Below are positions 44,691-54,107 of a DNA stretch of 64,000 bases, piece after piece. Numbering within the stretch: position 1 is the stretch's first letter; every line of letters starts with the position of its first letter. The stretch is from positions 718,989-782,988 of the forward strand of contig NZ_VHIN01000010.1 of NCBI RefSeq assembly GCF_009805585.1, written 5' to 3'. Origin of the DNA: Glutamicibacter sp. JC586. GTDB taxonomy: Bacteria; Actinomycetota; Actinomycetes; Actinomycetales; Micrococcaceae. A model generated the notes under the pieces. The model did no database searches and was not told where the DNA came from. It was given only the letters and a program-made list of their open reading frames with translations. Position numbers and translations under genes: made by a program.

Positions 44691-46226
44691 ATGACACATC
44701 TACGCAGCAGAAGTCTGCCCATTCTAGGCCTATGGCTCGCTGGCAGTTTAGCCCTCTCGGGTTGCTTCTCCAGCTCCGCAGCGCAGTCATCCGGCGCTTC
44801 ACCGGCGGGCCAGGAGCGCATCTCGATAGCCCACATGCAACCGCCACGCTCCGGGCTCAGCCCACTAAGCGACGACGCATTTAAGCTCTCACGCTGGTCA
44901 GCAGCTGAAACTCTGGTCAATCTCGACGATTCTTCAGCGCCTGTGCCGGCTTTGGCCACCTCGTTTACGCGAGTCAACGACACCACGTGGGATATCACCC
45001 TGCGCGAGAACGTGCATTTCCACAACGGGGAGTTGCTCACCGCCAAGGCCGTCGCCAAATCTCTTCAAGTCGCTATCGATTCCACCCCCGTTCCCCGCAT
45101 CCTGAACGGCACCAAACTCTCGGTCAAGGTCCGAGGTGAAAACCAGATTCGCATTATTACCGTAGACTCAGACCCACTATTGCCACAACGACTCTCCAGC
45201 CCGCAGCTGGCCATTTTTGCCCCCGAAGCCTATTCAAAAGAATCAGTTAACCCGGTAGGCACAGGCACCGGCCCATTTAAGATCACGGATGTTGATGGCA
45301 TCACCGGCGCCACCTTAGAACGCTTCGATGACTACTGGGGAGAGCCAGCTCAAGCCACGGGTATTGACGTGAAGTTTGTTCCGGATGGAACCGCCCGCAC
45401 CGCGGCTTTGAGCACCGGAGAAGCCGATGTTGTTGAGGCCATTCCCGCCGGTCAGGCCTCCACAGTGGACCAAGATTTACTCACCGAAGTGCCCATGCCG
45501 CGGACCAATACGCTGTACCTGAATACTAAATCCGGCCCCTTTGCTGACCCGGGGGTACGAGCTGCCGCACGCGAAGCCATTGACCGTTCAGCCATTATTG
45601 CTTCGGTCTATGAAGACCGCGCCGATGTCGCCCAGGGTCTGCTTGGTCCGGCCCTTCCCTACGCTGCCGACTTCCGTGAAGATCCTGAATACCAGGAGCT
45701 ATTGTCCCAACGGGCCACGCCTGCCAAAGTCAACGGCGTGAAAATCTCCCTAGGTACCTTTACCGACCGTGCCGAACTTCCAGAGGTAGCGGTCATCCTT
45801 GAGCAGCAGCTTGAGGCGGCAGGATTCGACGTGCAACAGGACGTACGCGAATACCAATACATTGAGGCCGATGCGTTGGACGGTACCTTTGATGCATTCA
45901 TCCTTTCGCGCGCCACCGTTTTAGATTCCGGAGATCCAGTAGCGTACTTCGCCTCAGACTTCACCTGCGAGGGAGGTTTTGCCATCTCGCAGCTCTGCGA
46001 TGCTGTGGTAGACCAGAGCATTACCACCGCTTCCGAAACCGAAGCTGGAACGAACCGCCAGCGCGCCATCATGCTGGCCGAAGCGAAAATCCTAGGCACC
46101 GACGCGGCCATCCCGCTGCTACATGAACGAGTCCTGCAAGGCGAAAACGCAGCCGTCTTAAGCGCGGCGAGGGACCCGCGTGAACGGGCCTTGATCACCA
46201 ATCAGACGTCTCTGGAATCCAAGTAG
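44691..46226 (+). CDS. Substrate-binding lipoprotein of nickel/peptide-type ABC importer
   Basis: 511 residues. A lipoprotein signal ends in LALSGC (lipobox), and the mature part is an SBP_bac_5 protein (TWDITLRENVHFHNGELLTA, ATLERFDDYWGEP, DPGVRAAAREAIDRS). AAAGGAAC lies ahead of ATG 44691. Family substrates are peptides, nickel or metal-opine complexes; the Fur-family box upstream favours a metal or metallophore. Confidence 0.88.
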   Translation: MTHLRSRSLPILGLWLAGSLALSGCFSSSAAQSSGASPAGQERISIAHMQPPRSGLSPLSDDAFKLSRWSAAETLVNLDDSSAPVPALATSFTRVNDTTWDITLRENVHFHNGELLTAKAVAKSLQVAIDSTPVPRILNGTKLSVKVRGENQIRIITVDSDPLLPQRLSSPQLAIFAPEAYSKESVNPVGTGTGPFKITDVDGITGATLERFDDYWGEPAQATGIDVKFVPDGTARTAALSTGEADVVEAIPAGQASTVDQDLLTEVPMPRTNTLYLNTKSGPFADPGVRAAAREAIDRSAIIASVYEDRADVAQGLLGPALPYAADFREDPEYQELLSQRATPAKVNGVKISLGTFTDRAELPEVAVILEQQLEAAGFDVQQDVREYQYIEADALDGTFDAFILSRATVLDSGDPVAYFASDFTCEGGFAISQLCDAVVDQSITTASETEAGTNRQRAIMLAEAKILGTDAAIPLLHERVLQGENAAVLSAARDPRERALITNQTSLESK

Positions 46227-46232
46227 GTTTCG

Positions 46233-48056
46233 GTGCAGCGGTTCAGATTCTCTCTTCCGACAACACTGTCCTATGTTCTTAGCTCCATCGCCTTGCTCCT
46301 GCTCGCCGGCGCACTTCCGTGGCTTTCACGCACCGATCCGGCAGCGGCGATCTTGCGTTCCCGCTATGCCGAGCTTGAGCCGACGCCGCAGGCGCTTGCG
46401 GCCGTGCGCCAACAGCTTGGTCTTGATCAGGGACCGATTTTCGCCAGCCTGCATTGGTGGAACGGCGTACTGCACGGGGATTTGGGCTCGTCATGGGTGA
46501 GCGGAACACCGGTTGGCCCCGGCGTTGGCCGTGCCTTGTTGGTCTCCTTGACGCTCACCGTTTTTGCTGGACTTGTTGCATTGCTTGTCACCGGGTGCCT
46601 GATTACTCCGGCTATCCGTGCAATCCTGCGCAATAAGCCGCAACCAGGTTCTGGTGCCATCGGGGTTGCGCTGACCGCGCTGCCCGAATTCCTGCTGGCA
46701 AGCTTCCTGCTCATAGTGGTTTCGGTACAACTGAAATGGCTGCCACCTTTCGGTTGGACCGGTATTGAGACAGCCATCTTGCCTGCGCTGGCCCTAGGTA
46801 TTCCTGCCGGCGGAATGCTGGGACGGTTACTGGCCGATGCCATCGCCTCGGCATCAACCGAACGCTGGGTGATGATCTGGCGATTGGCTGGAGCTCGCGG
46901 CTCGGTCTTGGTCCTGGGTGTCTTGCGTCGTGCGGCTACCTCGATCATTGATCAGTTCGGTTTGGTCTTTATTGGCCTGCTCGGCGGTGCGGTCGCGGTG
47001 GAACAGATTTTTGCGGTCCCCGGACTAGGCCGATACCTCCTCGGTGCAGCCAATGCCCAGGACATCCCTGCGTTGCAAGCCGGGCTACTGTTGATGGCTG
47101 CAACTGCCTTGGTGATTGGTCTGCTCACCTCGGTGGCACGCCACTGGTTGCGCTCGGGCTCTTTGCCCGCCGGCGCCTTGCCCGCACCACTCCCGCGCCG
47201 CTCGCACTCGGTGATACGGCGCTGGACCATCGCTTTGAGTCTGGGTGGACTGCTGCTCATTCTTCTCTCGGGCTTACCCCGCGACCCTTTCAGCGTTGCC
47301 CATCAACGATTGGCCCCGCCAAGTTTTGCCTTGCCCTTCGGCGCCGATGCCAGTGGGCGGGATCTTTTGGCTCGGGTGGCCCACGGAACCATGGGCACCG
47401 TAGCTCAGGCGGTGCTTATCGTGATGCTGGCCATGGTGCTCGGATTACTTCTGGCCAGTGTGGGTGGTTTTGCCCGTGGACCAGCAGCAATCGCCAACGC
47501 TACCCCTCCCATCCTGGCCGGCGTCGTCATTTCGGCGCTGCTTGGTCCCTCAGTGATCGGAGCTGGCATTGCGGTGTTGTGGGTGACGTGGCCTGCATTA
47601 ACCACCCATGCCGCCTCACTGTTGGAAGAAGCCCGAGCCATGCCACATATCCGGTGGTTACCACTTGCGGGCATACCCCGCACGCAGATCTTCCTACGGC
47701 ATCTTCTGCCCGCGGTAGTGCCTGCATTATTGCGTCACAGCATGCTTAGGCTTCCCGGAGTTGCCTTGGCCCTTGCGGCCCTGGGCTTCTTGGGACTCGG
47801 AGCCCAACCGCCGACGCCCGAGTGGGGTCTACTGCTGGCCGAAGGAATCAACTATGTTCAACGTGCTCCGTTCACTGTGATCGCTCCGGCTTCAGCGTTG
47901 ATTCTCACCTCGGTATGCGCCGTAGCGGTGGCTTCAGTAGGAACCACGAGAGCACCGAAGTCAGCGGCGCGGGTGCATCCCTCACCTACCGATTCGCCGA
48001 TTGTTTCAACTGGGAGCCAACCGCATCCGGTGCACTCGGATCCTTCAAGCCAATGA
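46233..48056 (+). CDS. Fused DppB-DppC-type ABC permease
   Basis: 607 residues: two permease modules in one chain. The first half carries GDLGSSWVSGTPV and the EAA-type loop near VPGLGRYLLGAANAQDIPAL; the second half starts around residue 325 (RWTIALSLGG, then FGADASGRDLLARVAHG) and has its own loop (RHLLPAVVPALLRHSM). Normally these are two genes. The start is GTG 46233. The last 24 codons overlap the convergent exporter gene. Confidence 0.87.
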   Translation: MQRFRFSLPTTLSYVLSSIALLLLAGALPWLSRTDPAAAILRSRYAELEPTPQALAAVRQQLGLDQGPIFASLHWWNGVLHGDLGSSWVSGTPVGPGVGRALLVSLTLTVFAGLVALLVTGCLITPAIRAILRNKPQPGSGAIGVALTALPEFLLASFLLIVVSVQLKWLPPFGWTGIETAILPALALGIPAGGMLGRLLADAIASASTERWVMIWRLAGARGSVLVLGVLRRAATSIIDQFGLVFIGLLGGAVAVEQIFAVPGLGRYLLGAANAQDIPALQAGLLLMAATALVIGLLTSVARHWLRSGSLPAGALPAPLPRRSHSVIRRWTIALSLGGLLLILLSGLPRDPFSVAHQRLAPPSFALPFGADASGRDLLARVAHGTMGTVAQAVLIVMLAMVLGLLLASVGGFARGPAAIANATPPILAGVVISALLGPSVIGAGIAVLWVTWPALTTHAASLLEEARAMPHIRWLPLAGIPRTQIFLRHLLPAVVPALLRHSMLRLPGVALALAALGFLGLGAQPPTPEWGLLLAEGINYVQRAPFTVIAPASALILTSVCAVAVASVGTTRAPKSAARVHPSPTDSPIVSTGSQPHPVHSDPSSQ

Positions 48057-49179
48057 GAACCAGACTGGCCAACGCTGGCAGAGCAATCAGTGGCAACAAC
48101 GCGGCGTGTAGACCAACATCATCTGCCAGCGCTCCGATGGCCGGGGACGCCAACCCACCGCAAGAAACCGCCAAGCCCAAGGTCACTCCACTGGCCGTAC
48201 CCATGTGGCGTGGTAAGAAGTCTTGGCCTAGGGTCACGTGCAAGGAGAAGGGAACGTACAACGCCACGGAAGCCAGCGCGATAAAAACGAATGCCACTTC
48301 TCCGGCAGTGAGCAGAATGCCGGCGACCATCGGCACCGAAGCCAAGTAAGCCCAGCGAATAATTTTCGTTCGTTGCCAGCGTTTGGCCAGGTATCCGCCT
48401 ATGGCCGTGCCAAAGGCTCCACCAAGGTAGAAGACGAACAGTGATGCACTGGCCAGCGATTGGCTCATTCCACGTTCTTGAATCATGAAGAGCACCATAA
48501 AGGAACCGATTCCCACAAAAACCACCGAGCGCGCGATGATGGCCACGGATGCTCGAATGAACCCGCTCCAGTCATCGCGACCGGTAGCTTGTTCGTTTCC
48601 GCGGTGGTTCTGCCAAACTCCGCGTTCCTTCTTGATTAGTGCCATGGCAAGCACACCGGTGAGCGCAGGAATGAAAAGTAACGGTGTTGCTTTCAAACCC
48701 AACAGCCCGACGGTGCCGGCAACTGCCAAAGGGGCAATGGCAAAGCCGATATTCCCACCGAGCGAAAACCACGACATTTTTACGTGGTCATTTCCACTAA
48801 TTTCTCGTGCCTTGCTGGCACCTGCAGGGTGGAATGCGGCCACACCAACGCCTGAAAGAGCGGCGAGTACTGCCGTGACAGTCAAAGACTGCGTGAACGC
48901 GATCCCGGCAATGCCCGCTCCGCCCACAACGATGCTCACTGGGATGACCCAAGCCATCCGCCAACGATCACCCAGTGCCCCAAAAAGTGGCTGGACAATT
49001 GAGGAGGCTAGTGAACTGGCCAGCACAATGCCGGCAGCCGCGGCATAGGAATAGCCGCGTTCAAAAACAAGGAAGGGGACTAAAGCGGCTATAGCACCCT
49101 GATAAAAATCTACGCTCACGTGAGCGTAGGCCAAAAGGCGTGCGTTGCGATTGGCGAACTGGGGTTGTGCGGAACTCAT
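47986..49179 (-). CDS. MFS exporter of the fosmidomycin-resistance (Fsr) family
   Basis: 397 residues, 12 helices. AYAHVSVDFYQGAIAALVPF and AFHPAGASKAREISG are hallmark segments of Fsr-type transporters. It is divergent from an AraC regulator with only 54 bases between starts and no ribosome site, so both may be leaderless. The C-terminus overlaps the ABC permease by 71 bases on the other strand. Confidence 0.85.
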   Translation of the reverse strand: MSSAQPQFANRNARLLAYAHVSVDFYQGAIAALVPFLVFERGYSYAAAAGIVLASSLASSIVQPLFGALGDRWRMAWVIPVSIVVGGAGIAGIAFTQSLTVTAVLAALSGVGVAAFHPAGASKAREISGNDHVKMSWFSLGGNIGFAIAPLAVAGTVGLLGLKATPLLFIPALTGVLAMALIKKERGVWQNHRGNEQATGRDDWSGFIRASVAIIARSVVFVGIGSFMVLFMIQERGMSQSLASASLFVFYLGGAFGTAIGGYLAKRWQRTKIIRWAYLASVPMVAGILLTAGEVAFVFIALASVALYVPFSLHVTLGQDFLPRHMGTASGVTLGLAVSCGGLASPAIGALADDVGLHAALLPLIALPALASLVLIGLKDPSAPDAVGSQLKQSANR

Positions 49180-49233
49180 AATTCAAGTTTGGCAAGAGCC
49201 GGGTACGTCGCGCTTTCACTATACTGCCAAATT

Positions 49234-49974
49234 ATGTCGAAAATTCGCCATCAGTCCGTAGCTCCCACTGAGACTCGCTATCTTTCCCCCGGGGATGAGG
49301 TCACACCGCATAAGCATGATGATCATCAGCTGATCTATGCCAGTGCTGGAGTTCTTGAGGTCTTTGTTGAAGAAGGCACGTGGTTCGCCCCGGCGGTACG
49401 AGCCGTTTGGGTTCCCGGAGGAATGGTCCATCATTGGCAGGTCCATGGCACCACCACGGTGCACATGGTCTCCATACCTTCGGCCTACGTATCCACGTTG
49501 GGCGATGAACCCGTACTGGTGAGCGTTTCGCCATTGGTCAAAGAGTTGATCATAGCGTGCGCCAATCACGGAGTACAGAAAGACAACAAAGCACGCAGAT
49601 TGCTGCACGTTTTAGGAGATCAGCTCCTGGCTTCCGAGCATGGTCAGTCCATGTTGCCGGTCTTCAAAGATCCTAGGCTGATCAAGATCCAAAAAATCTT
49701 GGAAGCTGACATGACCCGCAATCTCAGCTTGACCGAACTGAGCCGCCTGGCCGGAGCCAGCAGCCGAACGATGAACCGCCTCTTCCAATCCGAGGCCGGA
49801 ATGAGTTTCGTGACCTGGCGAAACCAACTAAGGCTGCACAGCGCAACCTTGATGCTCGCCGAAGGACAGAGTGTCACCAGGGTGGCCAACGACTACGGGT
49901 ACTCGTCCCCCAGTGCTTTCATCACCTCGTTCCGCGCCTCGTTTGGGAGCACGCCCGGAGCGTTGTATCGCTAG
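49234..49974 (+). CDS. AraC-family regulator
   Basis: 246 residues: N-terminal cupin (TPHKHDDHQLIYASAGVLEV) and C-terminal AraC domain (LSLTELSRLAGASSRTMNRL, then YGYSSPSAFITSFRASFG). ATG 49234 lies about eight bases after TATACT, consistent with a leaderless mRNA. It probably controls the divergent Fsr exporter. Confidence 0.88.
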   Translation: MSKIRHQSVAPTETRYLSPGDEVTPHKHDDHQLIYASAGVLEVFVEEGTWFAPAVRAVWVPGGMVHHWQVHGTTTVHMVSIPSAYVSTLGDEPVLVSVSPLVKELIIACANHGVQKDNKARRLLHVLGDQLLASEHGQSMLPVFKDPRLIKIQKILEADMTRNLSLTELSRLAGASSRTMNRLFQSEAGMSFVTWRNQLRLHSATLMLAEGQSVTRVANDYGYSSPSAFITSFRASFGSTPGALYR

Positions 49975-49982
49975 ACGAAAAA

Positions 49983-50024
49983 GCAATCGCCCTCAACCAG
50001 TTCAAACCGGTCAAGGGCGATTGC
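49983..50024. terminator. Bidirectional terminator
   Basis: Arms GCAATCGCCCT (49983-49993) and AGGGCGATTGC (50014-50024) form an 11-base perfect stem between the convergent AraC and permease genes. Confidence 0.8.
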
Positions 50025-50041
50025 AATCTATTGATTGATAT

Positions 50042-51490
50042 TTAGTGCTCGCTTACGCGCGCTTCATCGTTGCCATCCTGGGTTGCTGGAGCAGCCTCAG
50101 AGGCACCGCGCTTCTTCAGGTTCTTACGCACCAGTGGCCAGAAGGCAACCAGCACCGCGGTGGCCAGCAAGCTGGTCCACACCTGGGTTCGGCCACTTTC
50201 AGAGCTGAGCATGACGCCCAGTACACCGGCGATAGCGACAAAGAGCAGAATGTTTAGCCATGGGTGCAGCCAGACCTTCAGCTTCAGCGCGGCAACCTCT
50301 TCTGGGGTCATCTTCTGGCGCATACGCATCTGGGTCAGTGCGATGAAGACGTACACGAACAATGCCACCAGGCCGGCGGAGTTCATGATGAAGTCGAAGA
50401 TTCCCGAATCCGGAGCCGCGAAGTTCACGATGGTTGCGATCACCGCGCCGGAGGTCGAAGCTACCAGTGCCCACAGTGGCACGCCATTCTTGGAACGGCG
50501 GGCAACAAGCTTCGGGGCGAAGCCCTGATCAGCCAGCGCCGCAAACATGCGCGAAGCGGAATATAGGCCAGAATTCAGCACGGAAATCACGGCGGTGAAG
50601 ATGACCAGCTGCATGATGATCGCAGCCCCTGGCAGGCCGAGCAGTTCAAAGACCTTGGTGAATGGAGCGGAGGCCACGTTCACTGGTTCAGGTAGCTCGT
50701 CCCAAGGAATGGCCATGGTGATGATCAGTACGGCACCAACGAAGAACAGCAAGATACGCCAGATCACGGTGCTGGTCGCCTGCTTGATGCCCTTGGCTGG
50801 GTCCTCGGACTCGGCCGCTGCCATCACGGCAATTTCAGTACCGAAGTAGGAGAAGATTACCAGTGCTACACCGGTCAGTGCCACACCGTAGCCATGCGGG
50901 GCGAAGCCACCGTGGTCCCACAGGTTGCTGACCGACATTTGGGTATCAGGCCACAGGCCCAAGGCGAAGAGCAGGCCTGCACCGAGGAAGACTACGATCG
51001 CGAGAACCTTGATGCTGGCCAGCCAGAATTCAACTTCACCGAAGGATCGCACCGAAATGGCGTTGGTGCCGATGAAGATCAGGATCAGGATCAGCGACCA
51101 GGTCCATGCCGGCAGGAAGGTGAACCATGAGTTCAGGGTTTCGCCGCCAAGCACCGCTTCGTAGGCGAGCACGCCAACCCAGAAGTACCAGTACAGCCAA
51201 CCCACCAGGTAGGCGGCCCAGTTGCCCAGCCCTACGCGGGCGTATTCCATGAAGGAACCGATGGTTGGACGTGCCGCCGCCATCTCACCGAGCATGCGCA
51301 TGGCAAGGAAGACCAGCAGACCACCGATGAGGTAGGAGATGATTGCCGCCGGGCCCACCGAGCGGATGACGTTGCCCGAACCAACGAACAGGCTTGCGCC
51401 GATGATGCCGCCGAGGGTGATCATCATGACGTGGCGCGAGCGAAGCGGCTTGGGCTGGCCGGTTGATGGGGGGTCTTGTGTTCCTGCCAT
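50042..51490 (-). CDS. Amino-acid permease (APC, GabP/LysP type)
   Basis: 482 residues, 12 helices. MITLGGIIGASLFVGSGNVI and FGEVEFWLASIKVLAIVVF are the typical N-terminal and central motifs of the amino-acid transporter family. GAGGT lies four bases before ATG 51490. The transported amino acid is not readable (GABA, lysine, aromatic and proline members share these motifs). Confidence 0.87.
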   Translation of the reverse strand: MAGTQDPPSTGQPKPLRSRHVMMITLGGIIGASLFVGSGNVIRSVGPAAIISYLIGGLLVFLAMRMLGEMAAARPTIGSFMEYARVGLGNWAAYLVGWLYWYFWVGVLAYEAVLGGETLNSWFTFLPAWTWSLILILIFIGTNAISVRSFGEVEFWLASIKVLAIVVFLGAGLLFALGLWPDTQMSVSNLWDHGGFAPHGYGVALTGVALVIFSYFGTEIAVMAAAESEDPAKGIKQATSTVIWRILLFFVGAVLIITMAIPWDELPEPVNVASAPFTKVFELLGLPGAAIIMQLVIFTAVISVLNSGLYSASRMFAALADQGFAPKLVARRSKNGVPLWALVASTSGAVIATIVNFAAPDSGIFDFIMNSAGLVALFVYVFIALTQMRMRQKMTPEEVAALKLKVWLHPWLNILLFVAIAGVLGVMLSSESGRTQVWTSLLATAVLVAFWPLVRKNLKKRGASEAAPATQDGNDEARVSEH

Positions 51491-51985
51491 GGGTACCTCA
51501 CTGAGAAATGTTCAAACCGAACGCATCTTTGCAGACAATTAGTGCGTGTTACAGCATAAACGTTGAGCTACGTGCAAAAAAATTGGGTGTCAGCTGGCCC
51601 ACAGTGGGCCAACCAACCCCGTAACGGATAACTCAAAATTAGTCACTGTGCATCGGCACAAGCATTCATTTCTCGAAAATGCAGACGACCTTGAAGTGGG
51701 ATAAATCGCTGTTGACTGCGAGTATCACTGACATCGAGGGGTTGTCGTTCAGCAATCACACGGTCAGAAAGCGTTGAAAGTCGAGCTAATTGAGGCATCT
51801 GAAGGGTCGACAGAAACTCAGTCGTAACAGTTCAGTTATCAGCATTTAATTCCTCACTGCACCCCGCGGAATTCACATTCAAGTCATCTCTCAAAAACGC
51901 TTGACCACTGATATATCTATTGTCTTATAGTTGTTCATCAACAGGGGTGCCTCACCAAACCACTCCGCCACGAGATGAAGGATTC
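51491..51985. promoter_or_regulatory. Divergent control region with a palindrome
   Basis: About 495 bases with no gene between divergent transporters. At 51595-51611 lies a perfect palindrome TGGCCCAC-A-GTGGGCCA, a likely operator. The rest is AT-rich; no ORF or RNA gene is supported. Confidence 0.5.
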
Positions 51986-53290
51986 ATGACCATAGATCCC
52001 ATTGCAGCCGTTGGCAAGAAGCTCCCTCTCGACGAAGCACCTCTGCGAAAGGTCCATATTCTGGCCACTGGCGCAATCCTGGGTGGTGCCATCCTCGATG
52101 GTTACGTCTTGGGCATCGTTGGCCCGGTCATCAACTCAGCATCATCCGAGCTCGGACTGAACGCCTTAGGCATGGGACTGATTGCAGCCAGCGCGCTGAT
52201 TGGCGTGTTTGTTGGTGGCTTGTTCTTCGGCTCTCTCGCCGACAAGATTGGCCGCAAGCCCGTATTCTCATGGAGCTTGGGTGCCTTTATTATCCTGTCA
52301 CTACTTCAACTGGGCGTCACCGATGTCTGGCAGCTCGTTGTCATCCGACTAGCCCTTGGACTGGCCGTCGGTGTTGAATACGCCGTAGGTTCTTCCATGC
52401 TTGCCGAGTTCTCCCGGCGCAAGGGACGCGGCGTACTTCTGGGAGCCTTTGAAGTCTCATGGATCATCGGCTTCATTCTTGCTTACATTGTTGGCCACTA
52501 CGTACCGGGCAGCTGGCGCATCCTGCTGGCCTCCAGCGCAATTCCCGCAATCATCACCTTCGTCATGCGCATTGGCATGCCAGAATCCCCATACTGGTTG
52601 CACGCTCAGGGCCGTAAAGAAGAAGCCGCAGAAATCGTTCGCGAACATTTTGGTGAAGGCTACGAACTACCCGAATCCACTCAAGAGGAAACCAAGGCAC
52701 GCTTCCGCGATTTGTGGACCAAGTCCACCTGGCGCCCGCACTTGTTCGCTGGACTGTTCTGGTTCTGCCAGGTGGGTCCGTTCTTTGCGATCTTCACCTT
52801 CCTAGAACCAGTCTTTGAGAACCTCGGCATTGCCGGTGGCCCGCAGTTCGACTTTGTTAGCAATGGCATCCAGCTGGCCGGTGCTTTCTTTGGCCTCTAC
52901 CTCTTGCACAAGCTCGCACGTCGTCACTTTGTAATCTGGACCTTCTCGCTGATGTTTGGCGCGCTGATCATTCTCGGCCTGTTCCCGAGCGCACCGGTAT
53001 GGATGACCGTCTTGCTGTTCATCTCTTACCTATTCATCGCTCCAGCTGCCAACAATATTGAGCGCGTATACCCGGCGGAGATTTTCTCGACGAACGTGAG
53101 GGCCACCGGTGTTGGTATGGCCGCAGCCTTCTCTCGCATCGCGGCCATCGCCACGACCTACCTGCTCCCCACGTCCATGGAGCACCTGGGCGCGAACGGA
53201 ACCTTGATCATTCTGGCTGCGTTCCCGCTGGTTGGTCTCATTGCCTCGATCTTGTGGGCGCCGGAGACCAAGGGCAAGCAGTTGCACTAA
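51986..53290 (+). CDS. MFS metabolite/sugar-porter-like transporter
   Basis: About 434 residues, 12 helices: GAILGGAILDGYVLGIVGPV, GSLADKIGRKPVF and AAANNIERVYPAEIFSTNVR fit the metabolite:H+ symporter/sugar porter families. ATG 51986 with GAAGGA upstream is preferred over the longer frame. Substrate unknown. Confidence 0.85.
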   Translation: MTIDPIAAVGKKLPLDEAPLRKVHILATGAILGGAILDGYVLGIVGPVINSASSELGLNALGMGLIAASALIGVFVGGLFFGSLADKIGRKPVFSWSLGAFIILSLLQLGVTDVWQLVVIRLALGLAVGVEYAVGSSMLAEFSRRKGRGVLLGAFEVSWIIGFILAYIVGHYVPGSWRILLASSAIPAIITFVMRIGMPESPYWLHAQGRKEEAAEIVREHFGEGYELPESTQEETKARFRDLWTKSTWRPHLFAGLFWFCQVGPFFAIFTFLEPVFENLGIAGGPQFDFVSNGIQLAGAFFGLYLLHKLARRHFVIWTFSLMFGALIILGLFPSAPVWMTVLLFISYLFIAPAANNIERVYPAEIFSTNVRATGVGMAAAFSRIAAIATTYLLPTSMEHLGANGTLIILAAFPLVGLIASILWAPETKGKQLH

Positions 53291-53301
53291 TGAATATTCT
53301 C

Positions 53302-53322
53302 GTCGCTCAACTCAGGAGCGAC
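53302..53322 (+). terminator. Hairpin after the MFS porter
   Basis: Arms GTCGCTC (53302-53308) and GAGCGAC (53316-53322) form a seven-base stem followed by a T-rich stretch, just after the stop of the transporter. Confidence 0.55.
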
Positions 53323-53419
53323 TAGTGGGTTATTTCTCTCGGGGCTCACGACAAGCACTTTATCCCCACCAGGAGAGAAAAAAGCTTGCCTTCTTTGGAT
53401 ATCGTATGACAATATTGAG

Positions 53420-53695
53420 ATGTCACTAAGGTTCTCAAAAAGTGCGGATAAACACGGTATAGACCGCTAGGATGCAATCAACACGATCCTGAATCATCAA
53501 TACCGAGTGGAGAAATTTGACGAGCCCCGAATCGGGTCTCACCATAGACCCGACCTGTTCATTGGTGAATCCATTGACCGTACAAGGTTGTTAGAAGTCA
53601 TGGCAGTCATTACCCCGCCAAACGACATCTTCATCTTCCACGTAATGGAAGCGCGGCAGAAGATCCCAGAAATTGTGTACGAGAGGACACAGTAG
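53420..53695 (+). pseudogene. BrnT/DUF4258-like toxin with in-frame amber at codon 17
   Basis: From ATG 53420 the frame reads MSLRFSKSADKHGIDR, then TAG (53468-53470), then DAINTILNHQYRV and on to GESIDRTRLLEVMAVITPP and FHVMEARQKIPEIVYER. This is the complete 91-residue pattern of the family, including the N-terminal KHGI motif, interrupted by one stop. A GTG at 53507 could give a shortened 62-residue product lacking the N-terminal segment. The antitoxin gene follows two bases later and is intact. Confidence 0.7.
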
Positions 53696-53697
53696 GC

Positions 53698-54039
53698 ATG
53701 AGCAAGAAAAATGAGCATGACACCCTCACTGCTGAAGAAATCCACGAGCTCGGTCTCCGGGCAGAAACTGCCGAAATAGCGGAGGACGCGGTCATTACTA
53801 AAGCAGCCGGACCCGGCGCTGGAATGGATCTCCTCGCAACCGCCTTAGGTTCAGAAGCGGCAGTGCATCGCTCTGTCGGGAAGCCTTCGCTGAGCGGCAA
53901 AGGCATCTCCCCTGCCAGATCAGTTCGGCTTCCTGCCGCAATGGACAAGAAACTCGTCGAACGGGCCGAGCATGATCAGGCAAAACCAAGCGATATCATT
54001 CGTCGAGCTTTAGACGAGTACCTATCGCGAGCATCGTAA
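53698..54039 (+). CDS. CopG/ribbon-helix-helix antitoxin
   Basis: 113 residues. The C-terminal ARSVRLPAAMDKKLVERAEH followed by KPSDIIRRALDEYL is a ribbon-helix-helix DNA-binding module; the N-terminal part is acidic and probably binds the toxin. It directly follows the toxin frame and likely autoregulates the pair. Confidence 0.8.
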   Translation: MSKKNEHDTLTAEEIHELGLRAETAEIAEDAVITKAAGPGAGMDLLATALGSEAAVHRSVGKPSLSGKGISPARSVRLPAAMDKKLVERAEHDQAKPSDIIRRALDEYLSRAS

Positions 54040-54107
54040 GACGCCCTCACATAGAATCCGCAGTGCTGCGACTTGAGGCGGTCGAAATTATTAACGCCGG
54101 CCCACAA

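Noticed and set aside
49139..49234. Consensus -35/-10 promoter for the AraC gene
   Set aside because: TATACT fits a -10, but the only TTGGCA lies 25 bases upstream, too far for a normal spacer.
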